DNA of 64,000 nt, taken from NCBI GenBank assembly GCA_016788115.1, contig JAEURR010000003.1, positions 310,001 through 374,000 on the forward strand. The letters are read 5' to 3'. The notes below the pieces were generated by a model. The model did not search any database. It was not told the DNA's origin and worked only from the letters and a program-made list of their open reading frames with translations. Shown piece by piece: positions 42,566-51,246 of the stretch. The DNA is from Chthonomonas sp. (GTDB lineage Bacteria > Armatimonadota > Fimbriimonadia > Fimbriimonadales > Fimbriimonadaceae). The translations under genes and the position numbers were made by a program. The stretch's first letter is position 1. Every line of letters begins with the position of its first letter.

Positions 42566-43765
42566 ATGAACGCGAGCCTTGAACAGTGGCTGGGGCAACA
42601 GCTGCAGAACCTGAAAGACGACCATCTGTACAAGGTTCCAAAGATCTTAGAGACGCCCGCAGGCGGGCGTGTGCGCATGAACGGTCGCGAGGTGATCAAC
42701 CTCAGCAGCAACAACTACCTCGGCCTGGCGAACCACCCAAAGGTGCGCGCTGCCGCGCTCGAAGCCATTGAGCAATGGGGTGTTGGGGCCGGAGCGGTCC
42801 GCTGGATTGGTGGGACCATGCAGGTTCATGATGAGCTCGAACAGCGGCTCGCCAAGTTCAAAAAGGTCGAAGCGGTTCTCGTCTTTACGGGCGGTTTCAC
42901 CGCCAATAGTGGGTGCATCCCTGCGGTGCTCACCGATGCCGATGTCGTCATCAGCGACGAGCTCAACCACGCAAGCATCATCGACGGAGTTCGCCTCTCA
43001 ACCGCCAGCTACAAGAAGAGCGAAGGGTGGGTCTACAGGCACAAGGACATGGAGGACTTGGAGCGAATCCTCCGCAATGCACAGAATTTCACGCGACGGA
43101 TGATCATCACCGACGGCGTCTTCAGCATGGACGGCGACATTGCGCCGCTCCCTGAGATCGTGCGATTGGCTGAGCAGTACGACGCGTTTGTGATGGTGGA
43201 CGACGCCCACGCGAGCGGTGTCCTCGGCAAGAACGGCGCAGGCAGTGCTTCGCACTTCGACTTGTACGGTCGGGTCGATATCCAGCTGGGCACGCTCAGC
43301 AAGGCGCTCGGAGTCGTGGGTGGCTACATCGCGGGCTCGCATCAGCTCAAGGACTGGCTCATCAACCGAGGCCGCCCGTACCTTTTCAGCACCGCCCATC
43401 CGCCGAGTGTCGCGGCCGCATTGATCGCCGCGTTGGACGTCATGGAGAACGATCCAGAGCCGATGCGTAGGCTTTGGTCGAATACGCGCTGGTGGAAAGA
43501 GCACCTGGCCGAGGCTGGTTTCGATACGATGGGCAGCGAGACGCCGATCACGCCGGTACTTGTGGGCGATGAGTCCCGTGCCCAAGAAATGGAGCGAAGG
43601 TTGTGGGAGGCAGGGGTCTACGCGCTGGCCATCGTCTACCCGACCGTCGGGCGTGGAAAAGCGCGATTGCGCACCATGCCGAGTGCGGCCCATACGGAAG
43701 AAGATCTGGCCGAGGCCCTCGCGTCATTCATCAAGGTACGCGACGAACTCGCCATCGCCCATTAA
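42566..43765 (+). CDS. kbl: Glycine C-acetyltransferase / 8-amino-7-oxononanoate synthase family enzyme
   Basis: 399 residues, PLP alpha-oxoamine synthase. The N-terminus has INLSSNNYLGLANHPKV and the PLP lysine is in LGTLSKALGVVGGY. VMVDDAHASGVLG is the conserved metal/PLP stretch. Family members join an acyl-CoA to an amino acid. Kbl makes 2-amino-3-ketobutyrate from glycine and acetyl-CoA and BioF makes the biotin precursor. The length and the GAGAVRWIGGTM motif lean toward Kbl-type, but without tdh or bio neighbours the choice is uncertain. A strong terminator follows. Confidence 0.85.
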   Translation: MNASLEQWLGQQLQNLKDDHLYKVPKILETPAGGRVRMNGREVINLSSNNYLGLANHPKVRAAALEAIEQWGVGAGAVRWIGGTMQVHDELEQRLAKFKKVEAVLVFTGGFTANSGCIPAVLTDADVVISDELNHASIIDGVRLSTASYKKSEGWVYRHKDMEDLERILRNAQNFTRRMIITDGVFSMDGDIAPLPEIVRLAEQYDAFVMVDDAHASGVLGKNGAGSASHFDLYGRVDIQLGTLSKALGVVGGYIAGSHQLKDWLINRGRPYLFSTAHPPSVAAALIAALDVMENDPEPMRRLWSNTRWWKEHLAEAGFDTMGSETPITPVLVGDESRAQEMERRLWEAGVYALAIVYPTVGRGKARLRTMPSAAHTEEDLAEALASFIKVRDELAIAH

Positions 43766-43770
43766 CAACG

Positions 43771-43803
43771 AAGTGGGTCTGACCGATTCGGCCAGACCCA
43801 CTT
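43771..43803. terminator. Terminator between convergent genes kbl and the unknown exported protein
   Basis: A long stem pairs aagtgggtctgacc (from 43771) with ggccagacccactt (to 43803) around a short loop. It lies in the 62-bp gap between convergent genes and can serve both directions. Flanking T runs are short. Confidence 0.75.
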
Positions 43804-43827
43804 GTGATCAGGTAGCTCCTGGAAGCC

Positions 43828-44352
43828 TTATGCGCCAGAGCCTTGCTTCTTGAAGACGACAAAATCGCCTTCGCGCAGTGCACCACCAAACTCAAACGTT
43901 CGATCCGAATCCTTGGCCTTGAAGCGGATTCGGAATCCGTCCTTCTTATCGCCATTGTTCTGGCCCGGTCGGGCTTGGTCGATGACCATGAGCACCGCGC
44001 GGCCCTCCAGTCGGACCGGTCCGTTCTCGCCCTTGGTCTCAAGGACAGCAGGACCCGCAAGTTCTGCCTTGTTGTCGGTGACCTTGAGTTCGCCGACCAT
44101 ACGGACGCCGATGAACACGGCTCGTCCCTTGTCGTTCGCGATCTGCTCAAATTTGATGCGACCTTTAACTTCGGACTTGTCGTCCTTCTTCACGCGGACG
44201 GCTTCAAAGTCGATGTGGCCTCGTCGTCCATCCTCCGAGAGCGCAGCGCCGCGACCGTGAGCGGCGGCAAGGACGTCCGGTCGATCGGCGGTCTGGGCGA
44301 AGCCGAGGGTGAACAGTGCGATGGTACTAAGCACGAGAGTCTGTTTCTTCAT
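43828..44352 (-). CDS. Small exported protein of unknown function
   Basis: 174 residues from ATG 44352, with GGAG 8 bp upstream; the frame continues to 44418 without a site. A signal peptide MKKQTLVLSTIALFTLGFAQ is clear. The mature protein is beta-rich, has a block EVKGRIKFEQIANDKGRAVF and a KDSDRTFEFGGALREGDFVV tail, and no cysteine. I do not recognise the family. The strand and spacing suggest an independently transcribed, secreted product. Confidence 0.68.
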   Translation of the reverse strand: MKKQTLVLSTIALFTLGFAQTADRPDVLAAAHGRGAALSEDGRRGHIDFEAVRVKKDDKSEVKGRIKFEQIANDKGRAVFIGVRMVGELKVTDNKAELAGPAVLETKGENGPVRLEGRAVLMVIDQARPGQNNGDKKDGFRIRFKAKDSDRTFEFGGALREGDFVVFKKQGSGA

Positions 44353-44490
44353 TGATGTCTCCGATTCCCCTGGGTGGCTTGGGGCCTTCAAAAGGGAGTG
44401 ACGCAGGACGTATTCCACAGTTCAGTAAATCCTTGCGATGGGCGTCGCAACGTGACATTCTGTGGACGGCACTCCGTTCATCTAGCTAGA

Positions 44491-45246
44491 ATGTTTGTAA
44501 TGGTCGACTCGGATAAGAGTGATTTCCTAATCATCAAGACCCATAACGAGGGTGCCGAAGCGGAGCTGACGCGCGGCGACCAGCGGATGGTGGAGATCGA
44601 TCCTGCTGGTGTCACGATCACCCGAGGCCTGAGAAACCAGATTCCCGATCCGGCCGATGCCGACGCACAAGCGCTGCTGGCAAAGATTTTCGCTGCCCAC
44701 AAAGAGAGTGACGGCCTGACTCTCGTGAACCTAGCGACCGAGTTCCGCACGAAGTTCGGGTGGTCGCCCCGCGTCGAATGGCTCCGAGTCCTGGGCTTGG
44801 AGACCGTCCGTGCCGATTCGCTCATTGCCGAACAGCAGCGACTCATCCAGGAATTGGAGGCGGGCAAGGCTGGCACACCACCCGCCGATGCGGTCCCGCT
44901 GGTCGCGCCAATCGCCGCAGAGACCTGGGATTGGGCATTGGGCGCGAACTACCTCAACCTGATGGAGTGGTTGTGGAAAGAGGCCCGCTACGACGATGCC
45001 CATGCAATGTTTGAAAAAAGTCTGGTCGGACTATCGGAAAGCGATGATAATGGACGGCGGATCGAGCGTTCACTCTTCAAAGCCTCGTGCGAAGCGCACT
45101 TGAACCGCCCGACCGAGGCTCTGGGAACGATGGAACGCGCGTACGCGCTGGACGTCCAAGAGTTTGAAAGGCTGTGGCGACTATACGGACTGAGAATGCC
45201 GGAACTCGCACCGCTCGTCGAAAGAGTTAAAGAAGAGTCGAAATGA
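44491..45246 (+). CDS. Hypothetical protein with TPR-like C-terminus
   Basis: 251 residues if the ATG at 44491 is used (a second at 44500 is 3 codons inside). The N-terminal 70 residues are beta-rich. The C-terminal half (about 150-245) is helical with tetratricopeptide-like spacing: LMEWLWKEARYDDAHAMFEK, RSLFKASCEAHLNRPTEALG and TMERAYALDVQEFERLWRLY. The stop overlaps the ATG of a tiny membrane peptide gene by 4 bp, which precedes a sigma-like gene. The three may form one regulatory unit. Function unknown. Confidence 0.6.
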   Translation: MFVMVDSDKSDFLIIKTHNEGAEAELTRGDQRMVEIDPAGVTITRGLRNQIPDPADADAQALLAKIFAAHKESDGLTLVNLATEFRTKFGWSPRVEWLRVLGLETVRADSLIAEQQRLIQELEAGKAGTPPADAVPLVAPIAAETWDWALGANYLNLMEWLWKEARYDDAHAMFEKSLVGLSESDDNGRRIERSLFKASCEAHLNRPTEALGTMERAYALDVQEFERLWRLYGLRMPELAPLVERVKEESK

Positions 45247-45410
45247 AATCGCAATTTGTGTGGCTCGGTTTGGTGGCGATAGCGATAGGGAGCGCAATCA
45301 GCGGCTTCACGGTCGCTTCCGATGCCGGCGTCAGGCATCTGGTCAAAGATGCGGTCGTCGCCGTTTGGATGCCACTGACCTCGGACGAAGAGGCCGAGTC
45401 GCCTGGCTAG
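45243..45410 (+). CDS. 55-residue single-pass membrane peptide
   Basis: A small open reading frame, ATG at 45243 overlapping the previous stop as ATGA and ending TAG at 45408-45410. The first 22 residues include a hydrophobic stretch (VWLGLVAIAIGSAISG) and the C-terminus is acidic (TSDEEAESPG). It is followed 19 bp later by the sigma-like gene. The overlap and codon use argue that it is real, but there is no homologue I can name. It could be a small anti-sigma or membrane regulator. Confidence 0.55.
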   Translation: MKSQFVWLGLVAIAIGSAISGFTVASDAGVRHLVKDAVVAVWMPLTSDEEAESPG

Positions 45411-45429
45411 TCGTTGAGAGAGCAAGACG

Positions 45430-46086
45430 ATGACAGACAGTCAAACTCCTCTGAACGAAGATATCCTCATCGCGCGGCTCAAGCGCGGTGACGAATCGGC
45501 ACTTGCACCCATCGAGAAGCACCTCTACCGACGCATGCTCCGGGCCGCCCTCCAGCACACCCCGTGCGAACAGGTCGCCGAAGATGCGGTCGCCATTACC
45601 CTCGCCAAGATCTGGTCGAAGCGTGATCTCCTTCCCGATAGCTGGGCCGACGCCTCTCGCTACATCCTCGCGATGGCGGGCATGGCGGCGATCGACCTCG
45701 GCCGCCGCAAGGAAGAGCGAGTGTCGAAGGTTGAGCTGGACGACGCACGCTACCTGGTGGCCGAAGAGATGACGGACGACTTGAGCGAAGACGTCGAAGT
45801 CGCGCTTGCCCGCATCGAATCGCTCTTGCTGCCCCAACTCAACCCCCGTCACACCCGAATCCTCGCTCCGGTGGCCAAACGGCTCGGCTCAGGCGAAGAC
45901 TCGATGCAGAGCGCCTATGAAGGTGCAGCAGAGGAAGCGGGCATGTCTCGTGGGGCGGTCCGGAACTCATGGTCCGATGCTGGCCAAAAGCTACAGAGCG
46001 TCTTGCGGTCAATGGGCCGTGAAAACTACGCCGAGCAGGACGTTCGGCTGATTCTCAGCCAAATCGGCGTACGCCTCGGCGCGTAG
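45430..46086 (+). CDS. Divergent sigma-70-like (ECF-type) factor
   Basis: 218 residues. Layout fits an ECF sigma: a region 2-like helix pair at 15-95 (LKRGDESALAPIEKHLYRRM, then CEQVAEDAVAITLAKIW and DASRYILAMAGMAAIDLGRR). A C-terminal region 4-like helix-turn-helix (AAEEAGMSRGAVRNSWSDAG) precedes QKLQSVLRSMG. The -10-binding residues are less standard than in the two ECF genes at 36620 and 39106, so it is called divergent. It lies after the TPR-like gene and the small membrane peptide. Confidence 0.7.
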   Translation: MTDSQTPLNEDILIARLKRGDESALAPIEKHLYRRMLRAALQHTPCEQVAEDAVAITLAKIWSKRDLLPDSWADASRYILAMAGMAAIDLGRRKEERVSKVELDDARYLVAEEMTDDLSEDVEVALARIESLLLPQLNPRHTRILAPVAKRLGSGEDSMQSAYEGAAEEAGMSRGAVRNSWSDAGQKLQSVLRSMGRENYAEQDVRLILSQIGVRLGA

Positions 46087-46164
46087 CAGCGCAGTTGTCG
46101 ATGGGTTCGCCTGAACCTACCGAAGCTCGGGACGCACGAGGTCCAACGGGTAACCTCTTCGTCT

Positions 46165-47811
46165 ATGTCAACTGTGAAAATCGTCCCCATCGGTGGTGCT
46201 GGCGAAATCGGTAAGAACTGCACCCTCGTGATACAAGGCGACGACATGGTCATGGTGGACTGCGGACTGTCGTTTCCGAATGAGGAGCAGTACGGCGTCG
46301 ATATCGTCATCCCCGATTTTTCGTACGTACTTGAGCACAAGGAAAAGCTGCGCGGGATATTCTTGACCCACGCGCACGAGGACCACGTCGGTGCTCTCCC
46401 CTACCTACTACCCCACGTGGACTGCCCCGTCTTCGCGACGGAGCTGACCCACGCGATGATCCGCAACAAGCTTGAAGAGAAGATCGATGTGAAGCGGCTG
46501 AAGCTTGTGCCGATGAAGCCTGGCGACAAGGTCGAGGTCGGTGCGTTCAAGGTCGAGTCCATTCGAATCACGCACTCCTATCCCGAGTCCACGAGCATCG
46601 CCGTGAACACCGTCCACGGGCACGTGCTCTTCACCGGTGACTTCAAGTTTGACTTCACCCCCGTCGACGGAAAGCTGAGCGACATCTCGCGCCTGACCAA
46701 GCTGGGCGACGAAGGGATCGTGTGTTTGGTCTCCGACTCGACGAACGTCGAGCGTCCGGGGTGGGGCCCGAGTGAGACCCTGGTCGCCGAGGGGCTCCGC
46801 GAGGTCTACCGCCGCGCGCAGGGTCGCGTGCTCATCACCACTTTCGCAAGCAACATCCACCGGATGCAGCAGGCGTTCGAGGTCGCGGCCGAAACTGGCC
46901 GTAAGGTGGCGATTGCCGGGCGGCGCATGGAGCAGACGGTCGATATCTGCTCGCGCATGGGCTACATGAAGATCCCGCGTAACACCTTCATCAAGCTCGA
47001 TGAAGTAACACAGCACGACCCGAACAAGATCGTGATCTTGACCACCGGGAGCCAAGGCGAGCCGATGTCAGCGCTCGTCCAAATGAGCAAGGAGACTTAC
47101 TCCAGGCTTCGGATCCGTGAGGGCGACACGCTCATCTACTCCGCCCGCCCCATCCCGGGCAACGAGAGCGCGATTTGGCGGACTGTGAACCGTCTCTTCC
47201 GCATGGGCGTCGAGGTCGTGTACGATTCGCCGCATCCCATCCACGTCAGCGGTCACGCCTACCAAGAGGAACTGAAGATGATGATCAACATCACGCGGCC
47301 GTACTATCTGTGCCCGGTGCACGGCGAACCGCGACACCAGTTCATCTATCGCAAGATGGCACTCGGGATGGGCTATCCCGACCATCGCGTTTTCACCCTT
47401 GAAGACGGCATTCCGCTGGACATTCAGGAGACTTCCGCAAACTTGGGCGAGCCCGTGCCGTGTGGACGAGTCCTTGTGGACAACGGCGGTAACCCAGGGG
47501 TGACCGACGAAGTACTGCGAGACCGGCAGAACCTGGCGAATGACGGCACCGTGGTCCTTACGATCGCGCTGGATATGGAGGCTGGCGAAATCGTCGGAGA
47601 CCTGTCGGTCCAAGCCCGCGGCTTCAGCGGCCCCGAGTCGGCCATTCAGAAAGCGGGCGCAGCAGTCGTGGACACGCTCGACCAGCTGAGCACCAAGGAC
47701 ATCAAGGACCCGGACATCGTGCGGCACGCCATGGCCGATACCATGCGGCGTATCCTCCACCGGCAGAGCCAGATGCGGCCGCTGGTACTCCCCGTCATCG
47801 TGGAAATCTAG
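46165..47811 (+). CDS. rnj: Ribonuclease J
   Basis: 548 residues, metallo-beta-lactamase/beta-CASP nuclease with 5'-3' exo- and endonuclease activity in mRNA decay. The metal site is HAHEDH (69-74) after THAHEDHVGALPYLL; the beta-CASP motifs include GSQGEPMSAL and the C-terminal histidine motif in VSGHAYQEELK. It pairs functionally with RNase III and PNPase, both elsewhere in this window. The gene ends 64 bp before a long hairpin. Confidence 0.96.
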   Translation: MSTVKIVPIGGAGEIGKNCTLVIQGDDMVMVDCGLSFPNEEQYGVDIVIPDFSYVLEHKEKLRGIFLTHAHEDHVGALPYLLPHVDCPVFATELTHAMIRNKLEEKIDVKRLKLVPMKPGDKVEVGAFKVESIRITHSYPESTSIAVNTVHGHVLFTGDFKFDFTPVDGKLSDISRLTKLGDEGIVCLVSDSTNVERPGWGPSETLVAEGLREVYRRAQGRVLITTFASNIHRMQQAFEVAAETGRKVAIAGRRMEQTVDICSRMGYMKIPRNTFIKLDEVTQHDPNKIVILTTGSQGEPMSALVQMSKETYSRLRIREGDTLIYSARPIPGNESAIWRTVNRLFRMGVEVVYDSPHPIHVSGHAYQEELKMMINITRPYYLCPVHGEPRHQFIYRKMALGMGYPDHRVFTLEDGIPLDIQETSANLGEPVPCGRVLVDNGGNPGVTDEVLRDRQNLANDGTVVLTIALDMEAGEIVGDLSVQARGFSGPESAIQKAGAAVVDTLDQLSTKDIKDPDIVRHAMADTMRRILHRQSQMRPLVLPVIVEI

Positions 47812-47829
47812 GCTCGAGAGACAAGAAAA

Positions 47830-47865
47830 AGCGGGGGTCCGGATCAAGCGATCCGGACCCCCGCT
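47830..47865. terminator. Bidirectional terminator between RNase J and the giant protease-like gene
   Basis: A perfect 16-bp stem (agcgggggtccggatc at 47830-47845 with gatccggacccccgct at 47850-47865) around a 4-base loop. On the minus strand it is followed by TTTTTCTTG, so it is the terminator of the gene at 47889. It sits 18 bp after the RNase J stop as well. Confidence 0.92.
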
Positions 47866-47888
47866 CCGTTGGGTTCAAGGTCTACGCC

Positions 47889-50800
47889 TTACCAATCACC
47901 CTCCGTGTCGTACTCATCGCTCAACAAGAGGTAGTCGAAGAAATCGACGCTACCATCTTCGTTGATGTCAGCGGTCGGATCCCATGCCGAATCGCTCGGC
48001 GTGGTCTCGTAGGCTGCCGACAGGATCAGATAGTCGAAGAAGTCCACAAAGTTGTCTGCATTACAATCACCGGGGAGGAGATTGATGGTGCCGACGTTCG
48101 TGGCGACCGACGAGCTGATCGACTTGATGACCGATCGTGTCTTGTAGTGGTACGGGTAGTCGAGGAACAGCACCACGCGCTTGGCTCCGAAGACAACGTT
48201 CGGGATCGAGAAGTTACCCGAAGCGTCCATCGGCACGTAGTTCCAGCTTTCTACCTGGTCCCACCGATAGGATGGTGCCGTGCTTCCGATGCCGACCCAA
48301 ATGTACCGACCGGCGAGCGGAGGAGCATTGCCGCCCTTGCCCACGAGATTGGCCCTCCCCGTCAACGTGACCGGCAGTGCGTAGCGTATGCCGTCCGTCG
48401 TGGCGTAACCGTATTGCGGGGCCAGGTTCTCTGCGGACACGGTGATGTCGTAGATGTGGTTCTGCACCAGTGACAGACCCGTCACCGTGTAGTTCCAATC
48501 GCGGACATCGCCAGTGGCGACGCGCACCCAACTGGTGATGTACGTCGCAGCTGTTCGATCGTAGATCAAGTACCACCAGGCGGCGACGCACATGTCTTCA
48601 TCGGCGTGTGCCGTGAAGTGCAACTGCGAACCATTGCCCGTTACGATGCCGTCGTCCGTCGCGGTCATGCCGTTCGGAGGTGTATTGTCCCACGACCAAA
48701 TTCCGTCGGTATAGCCGAACGTGTCGTATCCTTCAACGTTACGAGCAACCACCGTCACGTACACCTTAGTGTTCGCGGGCAGCGAAAGACCCGTAATCGT
48801 CTTATCGAAGCTTGTGGCAGTTGACGCGTTAAACACCCAGTCTTGGTAGTTGCCGGCACCCGGCGTACTTCCCACGCGAGTCCAATAACCTAAGATTGAG
48901 CTCTGCGAATCGTAGGAGTACGCAGTGACGTGCACTGACGAGGAGCTTTGCTGACAAGCACCGTCATCGTATGCGTCGCAGTAGTCAGGTGGAGAAGTAT
49001 CCCTCTGCACCGTGATGTTTCGATAGACGTTTGAGCTATCGCCGGCATCGAGCCAGACGCTGCCACTGTCACCCTGTCGCCACATACCCGCGCTGACATC
49101 GTACACGCCGTACAATGGTGAGCTTGGGCCAATGAAGCTGAGAGACAGCCAGACGTTCTTGGTGCTTCCAGGAGTGATCGCCGCGGTCGTCAACTCTTGA
49201 CCCATCTGGGGCCAGAGCCAGTTATCCGATGGATCTCGCAGGAGTCCCCAGAAGCCGCTTCCCGGTACGTAGTTCTGGCTACCGTAGTTCTTCACGTCAT
49301 AAGACATGCGCCCGTAGCCGCCCCACCACCAGACGCCGCCATTGTAGGCGTCTACGCCAGCGTACAGTCCCAGTGTCGGACGATCGTTGCCCTGGCGCAT
49401 GCCATGGGCCATCATTTGACCATTGAGCTGAGGACGAGCACCCCAACCACGGCCGTACCAACCGTTGTACCAATCCACGATGTTGTAGCATCGGTGGCCG
49501 CCGGTTGAGTAGTTCGCCATGATGTCACCGATGACACCCTGGTTGCCGCTCATCCAGTCGTACGCGTCTTGGTTGCCGTCGCTAATGTCGACAAGCATCG
49601 CGCACACAGGAGCTTCCGAGTCGTACCCAGAACTGTTGGTTGCGCCATCGCTGTTGCCATTGGCAACGCCGTCGCCGTCCCAGTTATTCTCCAGGTTAAA
49701 CGAGATGAAGTTGCCCGGATTGTTGTCGTTGTAGGTTGGCTCGTTCTGGGTCATGATCATGAAGTACGAGCCGTACCCTTCTGACCAGGCTAGTGCTTGG
49801 TTATAGTGACCCAAGAAAGAGTGCCCTCCACCGGATCCAGGCGGGTAGTCCTGGTTGAAGATTGAGTCCATGTGGTGATGGCCGTACTCGTGGAGCACGA
49901 CGTCAGGTGAAGTCCACTCAACTTCCTTGAGGTGTATCTTGTTGTCTGTGAACGCCGTGTAGTACGCACCGTCCGTGCCGCCGTTCTGCCAGAGCGCCTG
50001 GACGAATGAGGGCGTATGCCCCATATACAGGACCGACTGGGCCCAGCCCCGCGTCATGGCTTGGAGCACCGAGAAAGCTCGGTTGGAGGATCCATCGTTG
50101 ATCTGCCAGCCGCCGGTGGCAACCGTTCCACCGTTCGTTGTCCACGGATAGCCGCCGACTCCGGCAGCGAACTCGGTACCACCGTAGTTCGTGACTTGAG
50201 TCGCCCCGTTGGTGGTGGTCCATTTAAGCGTGAAGTTTGTGTTCCCTGTTGTCGTTACAGTGATCGTATAGTTCCCCGCCGCGTCAACGATCGCGTTGCC
50301 GATCGAGGCGTTATCGCCCTGTCGGATGGCGAAGACCTGGGCACCGTAGGCGTTCTCCAATGAAGCTGTCGGCCCCATGGTTTTGAAGTTTCCAGTGACC
50401 GTCGTCGTCTGGGTGAACACCTGGCCGAAGTCGGGCGGTTGAATTTCATCGGCTTCCGGCAACGGATACAGGCGCGCATCCACCGGATCCGGTAGCTTGA
50501 CGAAAGCTGGCACCGCCTGAACTTGCGCCTCAGTGGCCGCATTCAGGGGTGCGGGATTCGTTCGGCTTACGCGAACGCCATTTGCATCGGCTACGAAGTA
50601 CAGGTCTTGATCTTGACCGTACGTGTAGCCTTCCATCTGGTAGCGAACCCGGGCGGTCACCTTGAAAGTGCCGTATCCCGGTAGAGTCACCGCTTGCTTG
50701 AACGAGCGCGCTTGCTCGGCAGCCTGCTTATCATCAAGCGTGGTGGCCGACCGCGGATTAAGCGCCGCTCCGCCTTCGGTGAACCACTCGATCGTGGCGT

Positions 50801-51077
50801 TGGATGCTTCACCGACGTTGAGCGCGTCGAACTGGAGCCGCATGGGCACCCCGATCGCGGCGTCATCGAGAAGCACGAGTTGAGTCTGAACAGGCGCAGT
50901 CGCTGCGCATGACTCGCCGATCCGAGCGTTGAGCTTACGAACCAGCGATTGAGCTAAAGGCGAGGCTTTTGCGGAGAGGTGGAAGTGACCACCTTCTTCC
51001 TTGCCCCAAGAACCCAAGGGTGCAGCGACGGCAAGCATCGTAGCAACCCAAAGGCCGGCGAACCTTCGACAAACCAT
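47889..51077 (-). CDS. Giant secreted metalloprotease-like protein with dockerin-like C-terminus, copy A
   Basis: 1062 residues from ATG 51077 (GGAGGTCAATT upstream). A signal peptide ends near GSWG. An N-terminal Ig-like region (to about 200) leads to a zinc-metallopeptidase site, HEYGHHHMDS at about 396, and a downstream glutamate in SEGYGSYF at about 433, as in gluzincins. C-terminal to it are fibronectin-like modules (TGLSLPANTKVYVTVVARNV and TGLSLVQNHIYDITVSAENL). The protein ends in two calcium-loop helices, DCNADNFVDFFDYLILS and DINEDGSVDFFDYLLLS. It is a tandem paralogue of the gene at 51247. Peptidase activity is inferred. Confidence 0.8.
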   Translation of the reverse strand: MVCRRFAGLWVATMLAVAAPLGSWGKEEGGHFHLSAKASPLAQSLVRKLNARIGESCAATAPVQTQLVLLDDAAIGVPMRLQFDALNVGEASNATIEWFTEGGAALNPRSATTLDDKQAAEQARSFKQAVTLPGYGTFKVTARVRYQMEGYTYGQDQDLYFVADANGVRVSRTNPAPLNAATEAQVQAVPAFVKLPDPVDARLYPLPEADEIQPPDFGQVFTQTTTVTGNFKTMGPTASLENAYGAQVFAIRQGDNASIGNAIVDAAGNYTITVTTTGNTNFTLKWTTTNGATQVTNYGGTEFAAGVGGYPWTTNGGTVATGGWQINDGSSNRAFSVLQAMTRGWAQSVLYMGHTPSFVQALWQNGGTDGAYYTAFTDNKIHLKEVEWTSPDVVLHEYGHHHMDSIFNQDYPPGSGGGHSFLGHYNQALAWSEGYGSYFMIMTQNEPTYNDNNPGNFISFNLENNWDGDGVANGNSDGATNSSGYDSEAPVCAMLVDISDGNQDAYDWMSGNQGVIGDIMANYSTGGHRCYNIVDWYNGWYGRGWGARPQLNGQMMAHGMRQGNDRPTLGLYAGVDAYNGGVWWWGGYGRMSYDVKNYGSQNYVPGSGFWGLLRDPSDNWLWPQMGQELTTAAITPGSTKNVWLSLSFIGPSSPLYGVYDVSAGMWRQGDSGSVWLDAGDSSNVYRNITVQRDTSPPDYCDAYDDGACQQSSSSVHVTAYSYDSQSSILGYWTRVGSTPGAGNYQDWVFNASTATSFDKTITGLSLPANTKVYVTVVARNVEGYDTFGYTDGIWSWDNTPPNGMTATDDGIVTGNGSQLHFTAHADEDMCVAAWWYLIYDRTAATYITSWVRVATGDVRDWNYTVTGLSLVQNHIYDITVSAENLAPQYGYATTDGIRYALPVTLTGRANLVGKGGNAPPLAGRYIWVGIGSTAPSYRWDQVESWNYVPMDASGNFSIPNVVFGAKRVVLFLDYPYHYKTRSVIKSISSSVATNVGTINLLPGDCNADNFVDFFDYLILSAAYETTPSDSAWDPTADINEDGSVDFFDYLLLSDEYDTEGDW

Positions 51078-51195
51078 AATTGACCTCCAAAGAAACGGGG
51101 ACCCGACAAAGCATTTTTCCCGGGCGTCCCTTAGAATTCTAGGTTACAGCAGATTCGAGCGATTGCAAGCACTATTTACACCTTAATGTGAAAAA

Positions 51196-51230
51196 GCCCC
51201 CGTTGCCAGCAGGCAACGGGGGCAGTTTTT
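51196..51230. terminator. Terminator between the two giant paralogues
   Basis: A perfect 12-bp stem (gcccccgttgcc at 51196-51207 with ggcaacgggggc at 51212-51223) with a 4-base loop and T runs on both strands (agttttt forward, tttttcac reverse). It lies 16 bp after the stop of the gene at 51247, which reads leftwards, and upstream of the 51077 start. Confidence 0.9.
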
Positions 51231-51246
51231 CAATGATCAGAACGAC

